64,000 nucleotides of DNA from Cycas panzhihuaensis (GCA_023213395.1 CM041465.1:171065741-171129740); one strand, 5' to 3'; shown: positions 1 to 12,795, counted from the first letter of the stretch. Notes: generated from the sequence alone by a model not told the origin. Translations and numbers: made by a program.

Positions 1-271
1 TAAGCAATGTAATAATTATGATATACTAAAACATATATATCTTAATTAATTAGATAATATACTTTTTTGCATATTTGCAAGTAGTTTAGAAGATGAATTC
101 ATGTTTGACATTATGTAGCATAGCAAATAGAATTCTTTTTGAACAAAAGGCATACAAGATAAATACTTAAGGTAATTAAGTACAAAATTAAACAATAGAA
201 AAGAATTATATAGGTCTTATGAGTTCCTCCTTATGTATCAAGTCCCCTAATGTTGTTTATCTATTTCGGAA

Positions 272-310
<39 letters not shown>

Positions 311-353
311 CATACATATATGTATGTATACACACACACATACACATAAATAT
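1..353. other. AT-rich left flank, no gene seen
   Basis: AT-rich sequence left of the first copia LTR. No coding potential is recognisable. It contains a TG dinucleotide run (about 274-303) followed by a mixed TG/TA/CA tract to about 347. The five bases before the LTR (AATAT, 349-353) are the candidate target-site duplication of copia D, but no matching partner can be assigned. Confidence 0.6.
274..347. repeat. TG/CA microsatellite
   Basis: About fifteen TG units, then an alternating tract that changes to TA and CA repeats. The two halves are partly self-complementary, so it could fold as a hairpin. Confidence 0.9.
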
Positions 354-786
354 TGTTAGAAATATTATGCATCCTAATGTTATCTTTTACAACTATTGAA
401 TACTGAATGTGTTTAATTAAAAGTTAAAAGGTCATTACAAAGGTTCAGTGAAATGGACAACCATCCATTTCGACGAACCTTTCTCCTATAATTATTTTAG
501 AATCTTTTAAGTATGGTTGGCTTGGACGATTTAAAAGGTTGGCTAGTATGGTTATGTAGGTAGAAGAGACTCACTAAAACTATAGAGAGATAATGAGATC
601 CTCATTACCATTATTCTTTCATATATCTTCTTTATTATTATTATAAAATTATTATATTTAGAGGTGTTTTTTTCTCCCCTAAAGGGGTTTTCCACTTGCC
701 ATATTTAGTATATCTCATTTGATTGGATTACTATTAATATTATATGATTATGCATGTGTTTATGAATTGATACCCTTTGTCCAACA
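354..786 (+). repeat. 5' LTR of copia D
   Basis: 433 bp. It begins TGTTAGAAAT and ends TTTGTCCAACA, immediately followed by a primer-binding site. Copia B's LTR begins TGTTAGGATT in sense orientation, so the terminal bases agree. Both carry the same GAAATG/CATTTC hairpin. No second copy was recognised in the window. Confidence 0.75.
439..482 (+). other. LTR hairpin, copy in D
   Basis: Arms of about 19 bases (AAAGGTTC..GAAATGGA and TCCATTTC..GAACCTTT) around a six-base loop. Equivalent hairpins occur in both LTRs of copia B at 12626-12667 and 47248-47290. The function is unknown; an RNA-level role in the element transcript is possible. Confidence 0.75.
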
Positions 787-797
787 TGGTATCATGG
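787..797 (+). promoter_or_regulatory. Primer-binding site of copia D
   Basis: TGGTATCATGG directly follows the LTR. Its first eight bases match the standard plant copia site complementary to the 3' end of initiator methionine tRNA (TGGTATCAGAGC). This fixes the LTR end and the plus orientation. Confidence 0.75.
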
Positions 798-1140
798 TAG
801 GTTTCTAAAATATATTTTTTGAAGCAAGATTTTAAAGCAAGTAATTGGACCTAGATTAAGAATTTGTTCAAAGGATTAAAATAAGGTTGTTTCTAACATA
901 AACATTCAGATTCTCATAGTGAAGGAAGATATGAAAATAGTCTATGAGAGTCATCAATGTAGAGATAGTATGGTTTGGCATCATCTTCCATGAGCCTTGG
1001 TACGATGTTAAGTTGCCCAACATAGAACTCTCCACATAGTAACACATGAATGCACATTTGTATACAGTTACTCGTGGTCTTAGGTAAATTGTATGAATTC
1101 AAACTTATTTCTCTATCTATAAATGTGCAATTGCTCCTCA

Positions 1141-1770
<630 letters not shown>

Positions 1771-3157
1771 AAAGACCAAAGATGAAGTTGTATAAAAGAT
1801 GTTTCTTCTAGCAAACACCAGATATGCAAATAAAGACACTAAGATGCTCTACTAAATACATGACAAAGAAAAGCTCTGTTAACATGTAGAAGACGTGAAG
1901 ATGCCATGTCATCTAGTTGCTACTAAAGAAAATAAAAAAGGCTCAAACAAGAGCTAGCCATTATAGCTAGTATTCTAATTTCGTGGCCATCTCCACTATA
2001 ACTAACCTATCCTCAAGAAATTTTGTTGCTAATAAAGCCTAAAAATTCATGCAGATGAAGAAGCATTAAAGTTGATGGAGACATACAAATGCAAAACAAA
2101 TGCATATGAGAAGATAAATCCACTGCCGTAGCCCTATAATTTGGGGTAAAATTCTCTGAAACACTAAATTTAGGGATTATAATATTATTCCTTATTTTTT
2201 CTATCCAAATGGATGTGAAAAATTATTTCAATCATGTGTAATATTTTTTGTAAATGCAAAAAACATTCTAATTTCATTTATTTTGATTATGGGTCTATTA
2301 AATTTAATTCATATATATTTTTTCAATGTTTTCAATTATATTTAATTAATTTGGATTAAAACTTTGGGTCCACTAGCCCCCTTCCCACTAGCCCCATACT
2401 ATATTAACCTGTTATATGACCTTTTTATGGACTTCAAATATTATAAAACCCAGTTAATTCTTTTTTGCATTCGTAAAAGGAATTCAGTTTGGTTAATTAA
2501 AATTTTAGGTCCACTAGCTTCCTTCCTACCAGCCCCTGATCATGTAAGCCCCCTCATGTCTCCCTATTCCTATTTTGTGAAAGGGGCTTAACCCCTATTT
2601 TTTAGCCCCTCCCATTTTCCAAATAGGGTACCTGTATGTTTTAGGCTATAACATTTTCATCCAAACTCCAAATTTAGTTATGGAAGTTGAGTTGGATTCT
2701 TGATTCAGATGCTGATGTTTTAACTAGTTATTTGAGTGATTTGGATGCCATCTTGATCTGCAAAATCTTACGCAGAGTCAAGCATCCAATCATGAGTAGG
2801 TAAGTAATTTTACATAACCTCAACCAATAATTTTTCTTTATATTTTTCAAATTTATTACTTTAATTCAATACATATTTAATCTTTTGTTAAATTCTTTAA
2901 TTCATTATATCATTTTTCTACTTAACTTTTAATAAATTCATGCAATTTATTAAGCAAATAATTAAGTCATTGTTTCACTATTATTTAATATAAATGATGT
3001 TATAAATATTTAAATGTTTATATATTTGATTTAATTTTTTAAGTGTATGATTAAATTTACATCTCTTAATTACTCACAATCAGCTTTTAATATGTTAGAG
3101 GATTTATTTCTTTATATTATAAATACAACCACATTTATTCATGCTTCGCAATAAATC
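1771..3157. other. Leader region of copia D, no gene seen
   Basis: AT-rich, with no coding homology. A C-rich motif (GGTCCACTAG...CC.TTCC.A..AGCCCC) occurs twice, near 2367-2396 and 2508-2538, inside an imperfect tandem duplication of about 140 bp. By position this is D's 5' leader, interrupted at its right end by the LINE insertion. Confidence 0.5.
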
Positions 3158-3174
3158 AATGATATTTTATCTCT
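3158..3174. repeat. Left target-site duplication of the LINE (probable)
   Basis: AATGATATTTTATCTCT lies directly before a T run that is the LINE poly(A) tail read on the plus strand. AATGATATTTTCTCT at 47431-47445, just past copia B's right TSD, matches except for a two-base gap. A TSD of 15-17 bases is usual for LINEs. Confidence 0.55.
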
Positions 3175-3299
3175 CTCTTTTTTTTTTTATTAGGTACAAA
3201 TAGAAGGGGTTTTACCAGAGCCCCAACCCTATGATACTAGATGCCTTTTAGCTCACAAGATGGCCATGATAATCCCATGGCCTAGTTATCAACCTTAGA

Positions 3300-5752
3300 A
3301 GACCTAACTTACCCACCCTACCATGACAAGCCCAATGGCTAGCTCTAGTGCTACAACCTTAGCAAATCTTCTTTAACTAGACTCAAAATCTCCTCAAGAA
3401 CTTCCTCCCTCCAAATCCTATACCTCTTTTGGGTAACCCCCTAATTAGCCAGCTTGTCTGCTACTCTATTTGCCTCTCTCTATATATGTTTTACTTGGAT
3501 GCTCTCCTGTCTCTTAATCTTGTCCTATATATCTATGATTAAGGCAGCCACTCTTTAATCAGGCTCCACTTTCCCATTAAGCAAGTTAATCATGTTTAAG
3601 GAATCCTCCTCAATGATCAACTTCCCACAACCTTCCTCCACGGCCATGTCTACCAGTTTCTAAATGGTTGCCATCTTAGCTCTATGATTAGTCTACTTCC
3701 TATAGTAGTTTGAAAAGGCCCACCTAACTTTCCTTTTATAGTTTCTATAAATGAACCCACTCTAGCCTTACCAAGGTTGCCTTTAGAGGCACCATCAAAT
3801 TTTCTTTTACCCATGAATCCAAAGGGAGGCTCCAACTCTAATTCTTTCTTAGATCTCAAGATATTTTGGGTCTTATCCCCCATCTTTCTATTATGGTACT
3901 TTTAGTTTCCAAAATATATTTCTCTTCCTTAGGTTTGGTTGATTCCTTAATCTCAAACCTAATAATCTCATAGGTTATGTATTCATCCATCTACTTATCC
4001 TAAAAGATCCTCCTATTTCTCTCCTTCCATAGATTCTACATTATCATTGGTAACAACATTCACCGTATATAAGCTAAGGTCTTGTACTTGAAACGATTGG
4101 TCCAACTTACCAGTTGGTCCTCAAGGGTTTTAGAGACCACCCACTAGACTTCAAATTAGGTTCATATGAACTTCTACACCTTTTTGGAATAAGAACAATG
4201 AAGGAGTAAGTGATTTATTGACTCCTTCTCTATGTAGAGCACACACCAATTTACCATTGCAAAACCCCTTTTCATGAGGTTATCCACCATTGAAATCTTA
4301 TTCCTTAAACATAGCCATTAGAATATAATAATTTTTGGAATCATGCCCATTTGCCATACCCCATCCAAGAGTGGATGCTTCTGATCTCCCCTTTCTTGAC
4401 ACAAAAACAAATATCCCTCTTTTACCAAGTAGTCCCCTAAAGGGGATGAGGGCTACACCATCGAGTGCTCAACCACCGTCCTCAAAACATAACAATGATT
4501 AATCTCCTTTCTAAAAGCTTCAATATGAGCCTGAGTAATTTGTCCCTTTAAAAGCTTATGAAAATCTCTCCACCTCGCTATCCCATCCTAAATTACCCAG
4601 TAGACCTTCACCTTTGTACCATAGATTCTCTCGCAGGAGCTTGTAGATGGCCCATTTTCGGTTGGAGCTTGACCTGCCTATCTCTGCACTACACATACTC
4701 CCAAAACTTTATAGAGTTGTCATCCCCCAACTTCCATTGCACCCTTGTGGCAAGTATCCTCCTATAATGTAGAACACTTTTCCATATTAACAATCTAAGG
4801 GTGGAGAAAGAATTATCATTTAAAAGATGCCTCTCTTGAAGATACTTTTAGGACATGATTTTGTCCTATAATCCTCCTTCTTTCTTTACCAATTGCCAGT
4901 CAAGTTTAGTCACCAGGGAACTACTAAAAGAGAATAGCCTCTTAAGATTCAAGCTGCCCACCCATTTAGGTCGGCAGACTTTATTCCAATCCACCAAATA
5001 AATTCTATCATTTTCCTCTACTCTGGACCAAAGAGACTGCTTCTGAATGGATTCTAATATAGGCATAACCTTAAACGGGATCCTTAAGACTGACATCATA
5101 TAAACTAGGATGCTTTGAAGAGAAGCAGCAACCAATTGTAACTTACCAACCTAGCTTAGGAGAGAACCTTTCTAGTTAGCCAACTTTCCTTGCATCCTAT
5201 CAATTATGGGGTTCTATAACCCCCTTGACATCTTCCCTATAAATAGGGGCATACCCAAATAGGTGGTTGGGAGTTTACGAATAGGCATCTCAAGAGTTTT
5301 ATTGATTCTCTTTTGGACCCTTTCCTTTATTTGTACAAGAAAAAAATTACCTTTATTTAGGTTTATCTGTTGATTTCTAGCTTTCTTAAACTTTTCTAGG
5401 CCCTCTTTGATCATCCGAGCTTCCTTTAAGGAAGCCTTACTGAGGAAAATATTATCATCAACAAATTGATGATGAACTACATTTTTAACTCCCGAGGTAG
5501 GCCTGATCCCAATAACTATCCCCACTCTCCTTACCATCTCCATTCCCATACCCAGTAGCTCAGCCAAAATTATGAAGAGGTAAGGGTATATAGGATCTCC
5601 TTGTCTCAACGCTTTAAATCTAGTGAAGAAAATTGTTGATGTGCCATTCACAAGAACTAAGTACTGTGGATTTGTTATACATATCTTTATCTAGTGTCTC
5701 TATTTCTCTTCAAAACCAAAAGCTTTTAAACATTCTAGCAAATAGTCCTATG
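3300..5752 (-). pseudogene. LINE ORF2, C-terminal half: RT palm, zf-RVT, RNase H (degenerate)
   Basis: Read on the minus strand from 5752. The junction with the rest of the RT is at 5753. Next come the RT palm at 5651-5214 (RQGDP..PYLF, then QFVDD where FADD is usual, then the TYLGMPL motif), a connecting part at 5135-4866 (LVDWNKVCRPK.VGSLNL), and a zf-RVT-type segment around 4330-4100 (a W C..C..E...HLL.HC pattern). Last is an RNase H domain near 3883-3400 (FDGASKGNLGKA). RT copies LINE RNA at the target nick, and RNase H would degrade the template. Frameshifts and stops separate these parts, so no protein is made. Family assignment is firm; exact boundaries are not. Confidence 0.85.
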
Positions 5753-5757
5753 AGGCC
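5753..5757. repeat. TSD of the solo gypsy LTR (AGGCC), left copy
   Basis: AGGCC here and AGGCC at 8527-8531 flank the solo LTR exactly. Removing one copy and the LTR rejoins the LINE frame as SDRAS.D, the expected LINE RT motif, which confirms the boundaries. Confidence 0.9.
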
Positions 5758-8526
5758 TGGATGTGCATCTATGGGATAATCACTAACCTCGGTAGGAATG
5801 ATAATGGTCAATGGTGATATCAAAGGTGCGGGTAAAGACCTACAAGTGAAGAAAGTATCACGCAGGGTGCCCCGTGCGCTGGAGCACGAGTTCGGGACCT
5901 GCGGATGATACCCAACTACCTTGAAGTGGCTCTCAATCCAGGAAAAAGAGAGGGAATACAGGGAGGGTAGCCTAGATAGACTCGGGAGGAAGGTCCTCCC
6001 ACCCTTGCAGGCCGGAAGGGTAGAAGAGGAATCCTCAAAGGTTTCCCTATGATAGAGGGAAACAGACATGGACAAGGTAGGCGAGAGCCTACAATGTAAC
6101 CGGGTTCCTCTTGGTTATTTGACCAAGCAAATAAGGCCAAGAGTAAGGGGGAGAGAAAAGGAGAGAGAGAGACAACTAGGCCAAAGTTTCCTTTAATGAT
6201 TTAAAGAGCAAACGAAAAAGGAAAAGGGAATAGGTGTCACACATGCAAGTAAGCAATATCAAACAGAATGAACCGAAAGGGTAAGTTAGGCTTTATAGGA
6301 AAAGGAAAGAGAAGAGTAAGTTTCCTATAACGTCCTTTTCCTATAAGGGGTTGAGTATATGACATGCAAGCATACAAGTACAAATAAATGCTACCATTTA
6401 CCTTTTTACTTTGATATGACCTACTTAGCTAGAACATAGATTCCAAATAAAAGTAAGAAAGGGAAATGGGGGTTAAAGGAAGGATGTGCGTACCCGAAAG
6501 ATGTAGCGGTCGATGGGAGGCCTCACCCACGCACAACATACGTCCTTGCATCAATCCACGGATGCATAACCAAGTCTTGACGTGAACAATGGGGGCATCC
6601 TTACTTTCCCCTTTGTGAAAAGAAAGTGGAATTGAAGAAAGCAAAAGCAAAGGAAAAAAAATGGTAGATCTTACCTGGATCCAGATGTTTTATACCTTTG
6701 CGAGAGTATTACACCAACCTACACATGCATCGTCTTATCCCTTCCAAGAAGGGGCTATAAAAGACAAGCTATATATATGCAAGTATATGTGTAATGTTTG
6801 TGTTAAAATGTTAGGAGAAATAACTGCTACAGAAAGCTCCAAAATCCTCTCTCAAGCAAGCATGTAAATCAAGCCAAACGAAGCGAAGGGAAACCTCAGG
6901 ATGGCTAACCCTCCACTGGGTTCTCCACACAACTCTTTAGCATAATAAGATGAGGGTAAAGGTAACTAAGGACAACCAAGAGACACAAGGAAAAAAGTGA
7001 CAAAGCGTTGGGGAAATATCTAAGGTGCGGAGTTGCTATGGGAAGCAATCTGGTGCACAAACCCTTATCAATGTTATCAAGGGGTACCCAACAATACAAG
7101 GGACACTATGGGGGTCTAATCAAGAGGCATTTAGGCCTAGAACTAGCGCAACAAGGGGCTGCATATGCTGATAATCTAGTGCAGGCCTAGGGCTCACCAA
7201 CTCCTAATTATCCAAAGAGGAGCATGGAGCAAGAGAAGAGAAGGTGGGAAGGGGATTACCCTTGGAGAGTAGGACTGAGTGGGGGGCTACCCCGCCTTGC
7301 TCTCTTCACCCAACCTTTTGGTTCTTCTCCTATTGCTCCCTTTAGGAAAACTAGCAGAGGGAAGGTAGAGACCCGGAAGCAACAAGCCGAACTCAATGAA
7401 AAATAAGCTTTGCCACGGTCAAACCTAAAGGAAACAGGCAAACAAATCAAGAAATGGGTCCAATATGGAGATAACTTACCAAAAATCCAGAGAAAAGGGT
7501 TTGGAGGACCTGTTGGGCTAATATAGAGTAGATATGCCCTTGCAACCAGTGAAGAAGAGGATCCCTGCAAGGGTTTGCAGGAGGAATCCCAAGAGACAGT
7601 TGAAAGAGACACTTGTTGGGCGAGTTTGAGAAGAACAACACCAAGATTTGCTTGATAACACCTGGAGAGAGGCTTCCTACCATGGAAGAAGGTTGTTGCA
7701 AGTGGATCCTGGCCTGGAGTTGCACGAAACGCAGGCCTACAAGTGCACATGTAGCAGGAAGAGAAGAAGAGCGTGGTTGCAAGTAGGGAATGCTTATCTT
7801 GAAGAGCAAAAAATGATCTAAGAGACCTCAAAATGATGAGGGTTTTGATACTTATACCCATCCCATCCCTAAGTAAGAGAATAGAGTGCAAATAGGGTTG
7901 AGGTGGATGTGAAGCCACGTGGTGATTCTGCGGGAAATGTGAGAATTACCACAGTAGTTTTAAAAAATAACTGACAATAGTCGCACCTTGGTGAACTTCG
8001 CGGTACCACTAAGTTTATAGCGGTGCGGGACCAGAAATCTAGAATGGAAAAAATCTGGGTTCCGGGAGCCTTAGGAGGTGACGTGGTAGGCCTGGGAGGG
8101 GTTGGACCTCCTATCTAGGTGGCTGAGACAGTCTAGAATGCACTTGGACAAAGGCGAGCAGAGCATCAATGGGCAAAGGTCCCGGAAACGAGGTGTTAGG
8201 AGCTCAAAGTCGAGGCATGAACGAGTCATACAAACTGAAAGGAACTTGAGGTAGTGTGGAGACAGTGCAGAGGGTCATATAGTGCCATGGGGATGCCTAC
8301 CTTGCGAAAAGGTAGGTCCTGTTGGGTCATCATAGGCTCACAATATGATAATCGACATGACTATGCAACAAATGCAAAGTGATCATATAAATAAAGCAGG
8401 CAGTCATGCAATGAGGCAATACTTCTATCAACCTTTCCAAAGAAATAGTGCAAGTGAAAAGGAAAAAGCATACCTGAGCCTACCTGAGTTGACCTATCCG
8501 TATCCATTCCTAGTAGCAGGGAAACA
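5758..8526 (-). mobile_element. Solo LTR of the 2.7-2.9 kb gypsy family
   Basis: 2769 bp. In sense (minus) it starts TGTTTCCCTGCTAC at 8526 and ends ...GCACATCCA at 5758. Length and both ends match the LTRs of elements A and C, including the TGTTTCC start and the stretch near 16500-16686 (tail of A's 5' LTR). No gag or pol is present and it has a perfect 5 bp TSD, so it is a solo LTR left by LTR-LTR recombination. A 220-codon minus-strand open frame at 7256-7918 shows no recognisable domain and is not open in the other LTR copies, so I do not call it a gene. A TATA-like stretch lies near 7850. Confidence 0.9.
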
Positions 8527-8531
8527 AGGCC

Positions 8532-10311
8532 CTATCAGAAGCTTTAGATAGATCAATTTTAATTATCATATTTGGCTTTTCGCTCTAGCGAGCTAAGTGA
8601 ACTATTTTATGGATGATGATTATATCATCCATGATTTTCCTTCCCTTCACAAAGCCATCTTGGTTAGGGGAAATAATCCCATAGAGGATTGCCTTGAGTC
8701 TATTGCCTGAAACTTAGTTATAATTTTGCATTTTATATTACACAAACTAATAGGCCGAAAATCCTCCATTATGCACGCTTCCTCCTTCTTCAGGATCAAC
8801 ATAAGGAAAGTGGCTTACCACTCTCCTAACATCTTCCTATTCTCATAAAATTGCTCCATCACCTTCATCATGTCATCCTTAATTATATCCTAATATTCCT
8901 AGAAAAACCCCAAGGGAAAACCATCTGACCCAGGCATTTTTTCCTTCTTCATGCCAAAGACCAACCTTTTTACTCCTCTATAGTAAAAGGGACTATTAGC
9001 AATTTATTCTGCTCCTCATTAACCAAATTAGGAATGATATTTATGAACTCCTTTCTTACCACTTCATCCTGGTAACCTGGCTTAGTAAGCATCTCCTTGA
9101 AATAATCTATTGCAATTATTTTTGTTTGTCCTCTATACTAATTTCATGTCCTTCTCTATTATGCAACTTGTTTATCCTTTTATTGGCTTTATGCTTCATA
9201 ACCATCATATAAAAAGAAATTATATTTATATCCCCTTCAGCCAATTAGAGAGCCCTATATTTTTACCTCCAGCGAATCTCCTCCTTCACTAATACATCCT
9301 CCAAGTTATTAATTAAGCCTCTTTCCATTTGGTCTAATACTTAAGACCTACCTTCCTATTGGATCCTTTCCTCAACTATTTTCAACTCCTTGTCTAGATG
9401 TTTCTTAATTTTGAAAATGTTTCCATGGACCTCTTTGTTCCACTCTTTTACTCTTCCTTTTGTCTAATCCAATTTCTTCAAAAATCTATACATGGCACAT
9501 CCCATTATTGGGACTTTCTACCATTTTTCAATCAAATCCCTCATATTTGGGTGTCATGTCCATATCATTTCAAACCTGAAAGGTAACCTCACATGCTTGC
9601 TAGAATCACTAAAATCCAACAAGAGAAGAGAGTGGTCAGACATCATCTCTAGGAGAGCTTTCAACTAAATGTTATTATAACAACTAGCCCATTTATAATT
9701 GATTAGCATTCTATCTAATCTCACCTAAATATGATGGCTCCTTATCCTTCTATTTGTCCAAGTATATTTAGCTCCTTTGGGAGGGATATCCATTAGCCTA
9801 CATTCCTATAAAAAGGAACCCAAATCTAGTATACAGTGCAACCATTCTTCCTGGCATCCTTTCTTCTCACCAAGGGATAGTGCCATATTAAAATCTCATA
9901 TGATCATCCATGGCCATCCCACTCTTTGTGCTCCTTTAGAATCTTTTCCTAAAGTAATCTCCTTCCTTCTGCTTGGGTAGGAGCATAAACATTCATGGCC
10001 AGCCATCTAACATTAGTCCTTTTACATATGAATCACACAGAAATGTAATGCTTATTTGACCCAAAGAGCTCCCCAATCCATTCCTTTAGGTTCCATATAA
10101 CTACCAATCTACCTAACCCTAGTTGACCATCCACAGTTAGCATCTCTGCCTTCCTCCAAACTTTATCCTTAACTATTGCTTTGTTTTCCTCTAATAACTT
10201 GGTTTCTTATAAAAATAGAATATCTTGTTTTAGGTTCATGCAAAGGTCCTTCATAACTCTTTACTTGGAGGAAGCATTTATCCCTTTAATATTCAAAGAG
10301 AGGAGCTTCAT
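8532..10311 (-). pseudogene. LINE ORF2, N-terminal half: AP endonuclease and RT fingers (degenerate)
   Basis: Minus strand. The likely start codon is at 10311, giving MKLLSLNIKGIN..., the normal opening of a LINE AP endonuclease, with an ETK motif containing the presumed catalytic Glu at about residue 39. Further on are LAMNVYAPTQAEG (about 10020-9980), PKGAKYTWTNRR and VRLDR.L (about 9790-9710), then SDHSLLLLDF (about 9640-9600). The RT fingers follow, with a DFRPISLCN-like stretch near 8780-8730 and MIIKIDLSKASDR at the end (8570-8532), where the solo LTR interrupts it. The endonuclease nicks target DNA to prime reverse transcription. Stops and frameshifts occur throughout. Confidence 0.85.
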
Positions 10312-10869
10312 CTCTTCCTCCTGCTCCTCTAACTTTCACCTCCTTCTTCCTTTAGGGGCTCCCTAACTTCATCTTTAGTCCTTAATCTTGGTCCCTCATA
10401 GTCCCCTTCTTTTAGAGTTCTATGACATCCTTGATCTATTTCTGAATTTGCCTCCCTCTCTCTTATCATCTTAAGAGTAGGCCTTCCCACTATTTTGTCG
10501 GCTCCTACATCAGGTCGTTTACATTGTTATAATCCTCTTTGATCCTCTAAAGAGTCCTTCTCTTTAGCCTTCTAGATCCTCTTAAGGCCCCGTATAGCCT
10601 CCTATCTCAGGTCGACAGGCTCCTCCTCTGGCCTTTCCTATTCCTCTTGGTAGCGACCAATCCCTTCCTCCATACTTTTATCTTTCTGGTGGCCCTCTCC
10701 CTCCTCTAGGAGTGTATCCTCCTCTTTTAGGTTAAGAATAGCCTTATCCTTCTTAGGCTTCTCTTGGAGGCAAACTACTTCCACCTAGTTCTGTAATGGT
10801 TTAGGCTTATTCATTTATGTAACTTGGGGTCCTTCTTCCTCCTACCTCTCTATATCTTCCTTCCTTTCC
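10312..10869 (-). other. LINE ORF1-ORF2 interval / ORF1 C-terminal tail
   Basis: Between the zinc knuckle of ORF1 and the ORF2 start. Rich in Glu/Lys/Arg codons on the minus strand, which is usual for the low-complexity tail of plant LINE ORF1 proteins, but no domain is recognisable and the frame is broken. Confidence 0.5.
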
Positions 10870-11600
10870 CCTAGGCATTTTTGAGATAAGTGGAAAATTA
10901 TTCTACATGAAGAGCACCTAATATTTTTTGTTCTATAGATCAGAGGTTGTTATCTACTCCATTCTTTAGATTCCATCTACACACTGTACAAGAGAGTCTT
11001 GTCCAATCTAATCAATACACATAATCTAGTATTAACTAGTCTGCTCTTATTTTTAGTAATAAGTCAATAGTCGTAAGAGGTCTTATTACTTTCGTAACTC
11101 TTTTTATGACATCTAAGTCCCACACTTGTAAGGGGAAACTTAGAAGTTATACCTAGATTGGTGCTTGCTTTATAACTGACACCGTCATATCAAAGTTTGG
11201 GTGCCATTTTTCTAAGAATAAAGCCTTTCTCCCAATGACCCAAGGGGATTTCAAAAGAATGCTAACTATGTCCTCCTAGTTAGAAAATTTAAATAGAACA
11301 TAACCACTTCATAGGACCATCACCTCTACTAAATTCTTTCTTTTCCATTTGGTCTTGGTCCAACTCCTTATGATATCAAGCCTGGGTCTAAGTTCTGAGA
11401 ACCTACCTATAAGGCTATACTCCCGATGTTTCTTTATTCTTTCTAGAATTTTCTTAGGTATAGGAATTCTAATAGTCTAATCTTGCTTTATGGGGGTTAT
11501 ATCATAAGATTTAGGTTCTTCATTTCTAAGGGCTTCCAGGTAAGTCCTTCCTGAGGAAGGACTATGAGTCTAGTTAAGTAACATAGTTCCTTATTCTATT
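10870..11600 (-). pseudogene. LINE ORF1, DUF4283-like domain plus CCHC zinc knuckle (degenerate)
   Basis: Minus-strand translation shows the DUF4283 pattern of plant LINE ORF1 proteins. It runs GRFSELRPRLDIIRSW near 11400, then SGYVLFKF and SPWVIGRKALFLEKWHPNFD, then APIWV.LLSFPL (about 11160-11130). A zinc knuckle of the form C-X2-C-X4-H-X4-C follows (CSSCRIIFHLSQKC, about 10925-10885). Such proteins bind LINE RNA as a nucleic-acid chaperone. Several stops interrupt the frame. The N-terminus is not defined. Confidence 0.8.
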
Positions 11601-12335
11601 ACAGCTTTAAGATATAAAGAAAGAAATAAACCACAAGATATTTAATAAAAGCTATACATTCCTTCATAGGTACATCTATTATAAATCATAAAGACCTTAC
11701 CTGGTGTATGGAGAAGATAACTGACATTATTCTCCTCCCTTCCTTGTGTAGGCAACTGATGCGTCAACAAGTCTAACCTCCAAAGTATTGATCTTCTATT
11801 TAATCCTTTGAGTTGATGTGAGAAACCAGATCTAGTTATTTTACACTTCATATACCATTAGTTCTCAGGATCAACCTCACTATTATCTCCTCCCATCTTA
11901 TTAGGCTTATCCGATCTATGCTCCATTAAACAAGGGGATGGTAACTGCACCCAAACTAACTTTTTAAAACCCTAGATCCATGATGCAAAACTATATACCT
12001 TTCTCCAAAGAATGACTCCCTCACTGTAACCTACCTAGATAGAAATATTAAGGTGCTATGCTTGGGAGAGATAATGACTCCCTCTGTTTCCACTCTACAA
12101 TGCTCGATGATACCCCATAGGTGTGCCTTTTATCTCCCAATTCCTCCTAAACAGAGTTACCCCTCTGTGGATTTGGCTTGGCATCTGTGTAGACGTCCTT
12201 CTCCCATCTGGTACTAGTTACTAGTTCCTCTCCCTTGAGTATTCGTCATGCAATGACCTCCTGCTAGTTGAAACCTTAGTATATCGCATATACAGAGCTC
12301 CTGTAGTATAAAAAAAAAAATGCAACACTGGGATC
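11601..12335 (-). other. LINE 5' region
   Basis: Upstream part of the LINE on the minus strand, probably ORF1 N-terminus plus 5' UTR. A short minus-strand open frame at 11642-11851 shows no domain. The region ends at copia B's target-site duplication. An A run at 12310-12321 is not an element tail, because it has the wrong orientation and position for this LINE. Confidence 0.5.
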
Positions 12336-12340
12336 CTTAA
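12336..12340. repeat. TSD of copia B (CTTAA), left copy
   Basis: CTTAA here and CTTAA at 47408-47412 abut the two 444 bp LTRs of copia B. This is the strongest evidence that the 35 kb between them is one insertion with nested content. Confidence 0.95.
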
Positions 12341-12784
12341 TGTCAGAATAGGTATCATGCATAATGTCATAGGATCAAGAAGTCAAGAAAACACAGGTAA
12401 AGAGACATTGCACATGTACACAGAATTTGACAGGTGGGAAACCCCTTATAGGGAAGAAAAACCACCTCCTAAGCTAAGAATTTATTAATATCAGAAACTA
12501 TATATAGAACCTTAATAAGAATACCCTCTAAATACACTAAACCAGCCTTTGAAATAGGCTTTGGACAACCTCCTAGATTCTCGGAACCACTTCCTAGGAT
12601 CTAGGAGAGGGTATTTGTAATAAGAGAGGTTCGTTGAAATGGTCAGCTGCGCATTTCAACGACCTTCACATAATAATTAAATAATAATATACATTAAACC
12701 TTTACATAACTTAAATTTATAATTATACATGTGACATAAAGATAAAGTAATAATAAAATAAAACTAACATTAATAATCCTAACA
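12341..12784 (-). repeat. 3' LTR of copia B
   Basis: 444 bp. In sense (minus) it starts TGTTAGGATT and ends TATTCTGACA. It is co-linear with 46964-47407 over the full length and carries the conserved LTR hairpin at 12626-12667. Confidence 0.95.
12626..12667 (-). other. LTR hairpin, 3' LTR of B
   Basis: Arms GAGGTTCGTTGAAATG and CATTTCAACGACCTTC around a ten-base loop. Same position and shape in the other B LTR (47248-47290) and in the D LTR (439-482). Confidence 0.75.
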
Positions 12785-12795
12785 TCCCCCTTTAA
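12785..12795 (-). promoter_or_regulatory. Polypurine tract of copia B
   Basis: Minus-strand TTAAAGGGGGA directly before the 3' LTR. It is the expected primer for plus-strand DNA synthesis and confirms minus orientation. Confidence 0.85.

Noticed and set aside
7256-7918. 220-codon minus-strand open frame
   Set aside because: Lies within the solo LTR, has no recognisable domain, and the equivalent frames in the A and C LTRs are broken.
12310-12321. A run as the poly(A) tail of a plus-strand retroposon
   Set aside because: The LINE is on the minus strand and its tail is the T run at 3178-3188; no plus-strand element ends here.
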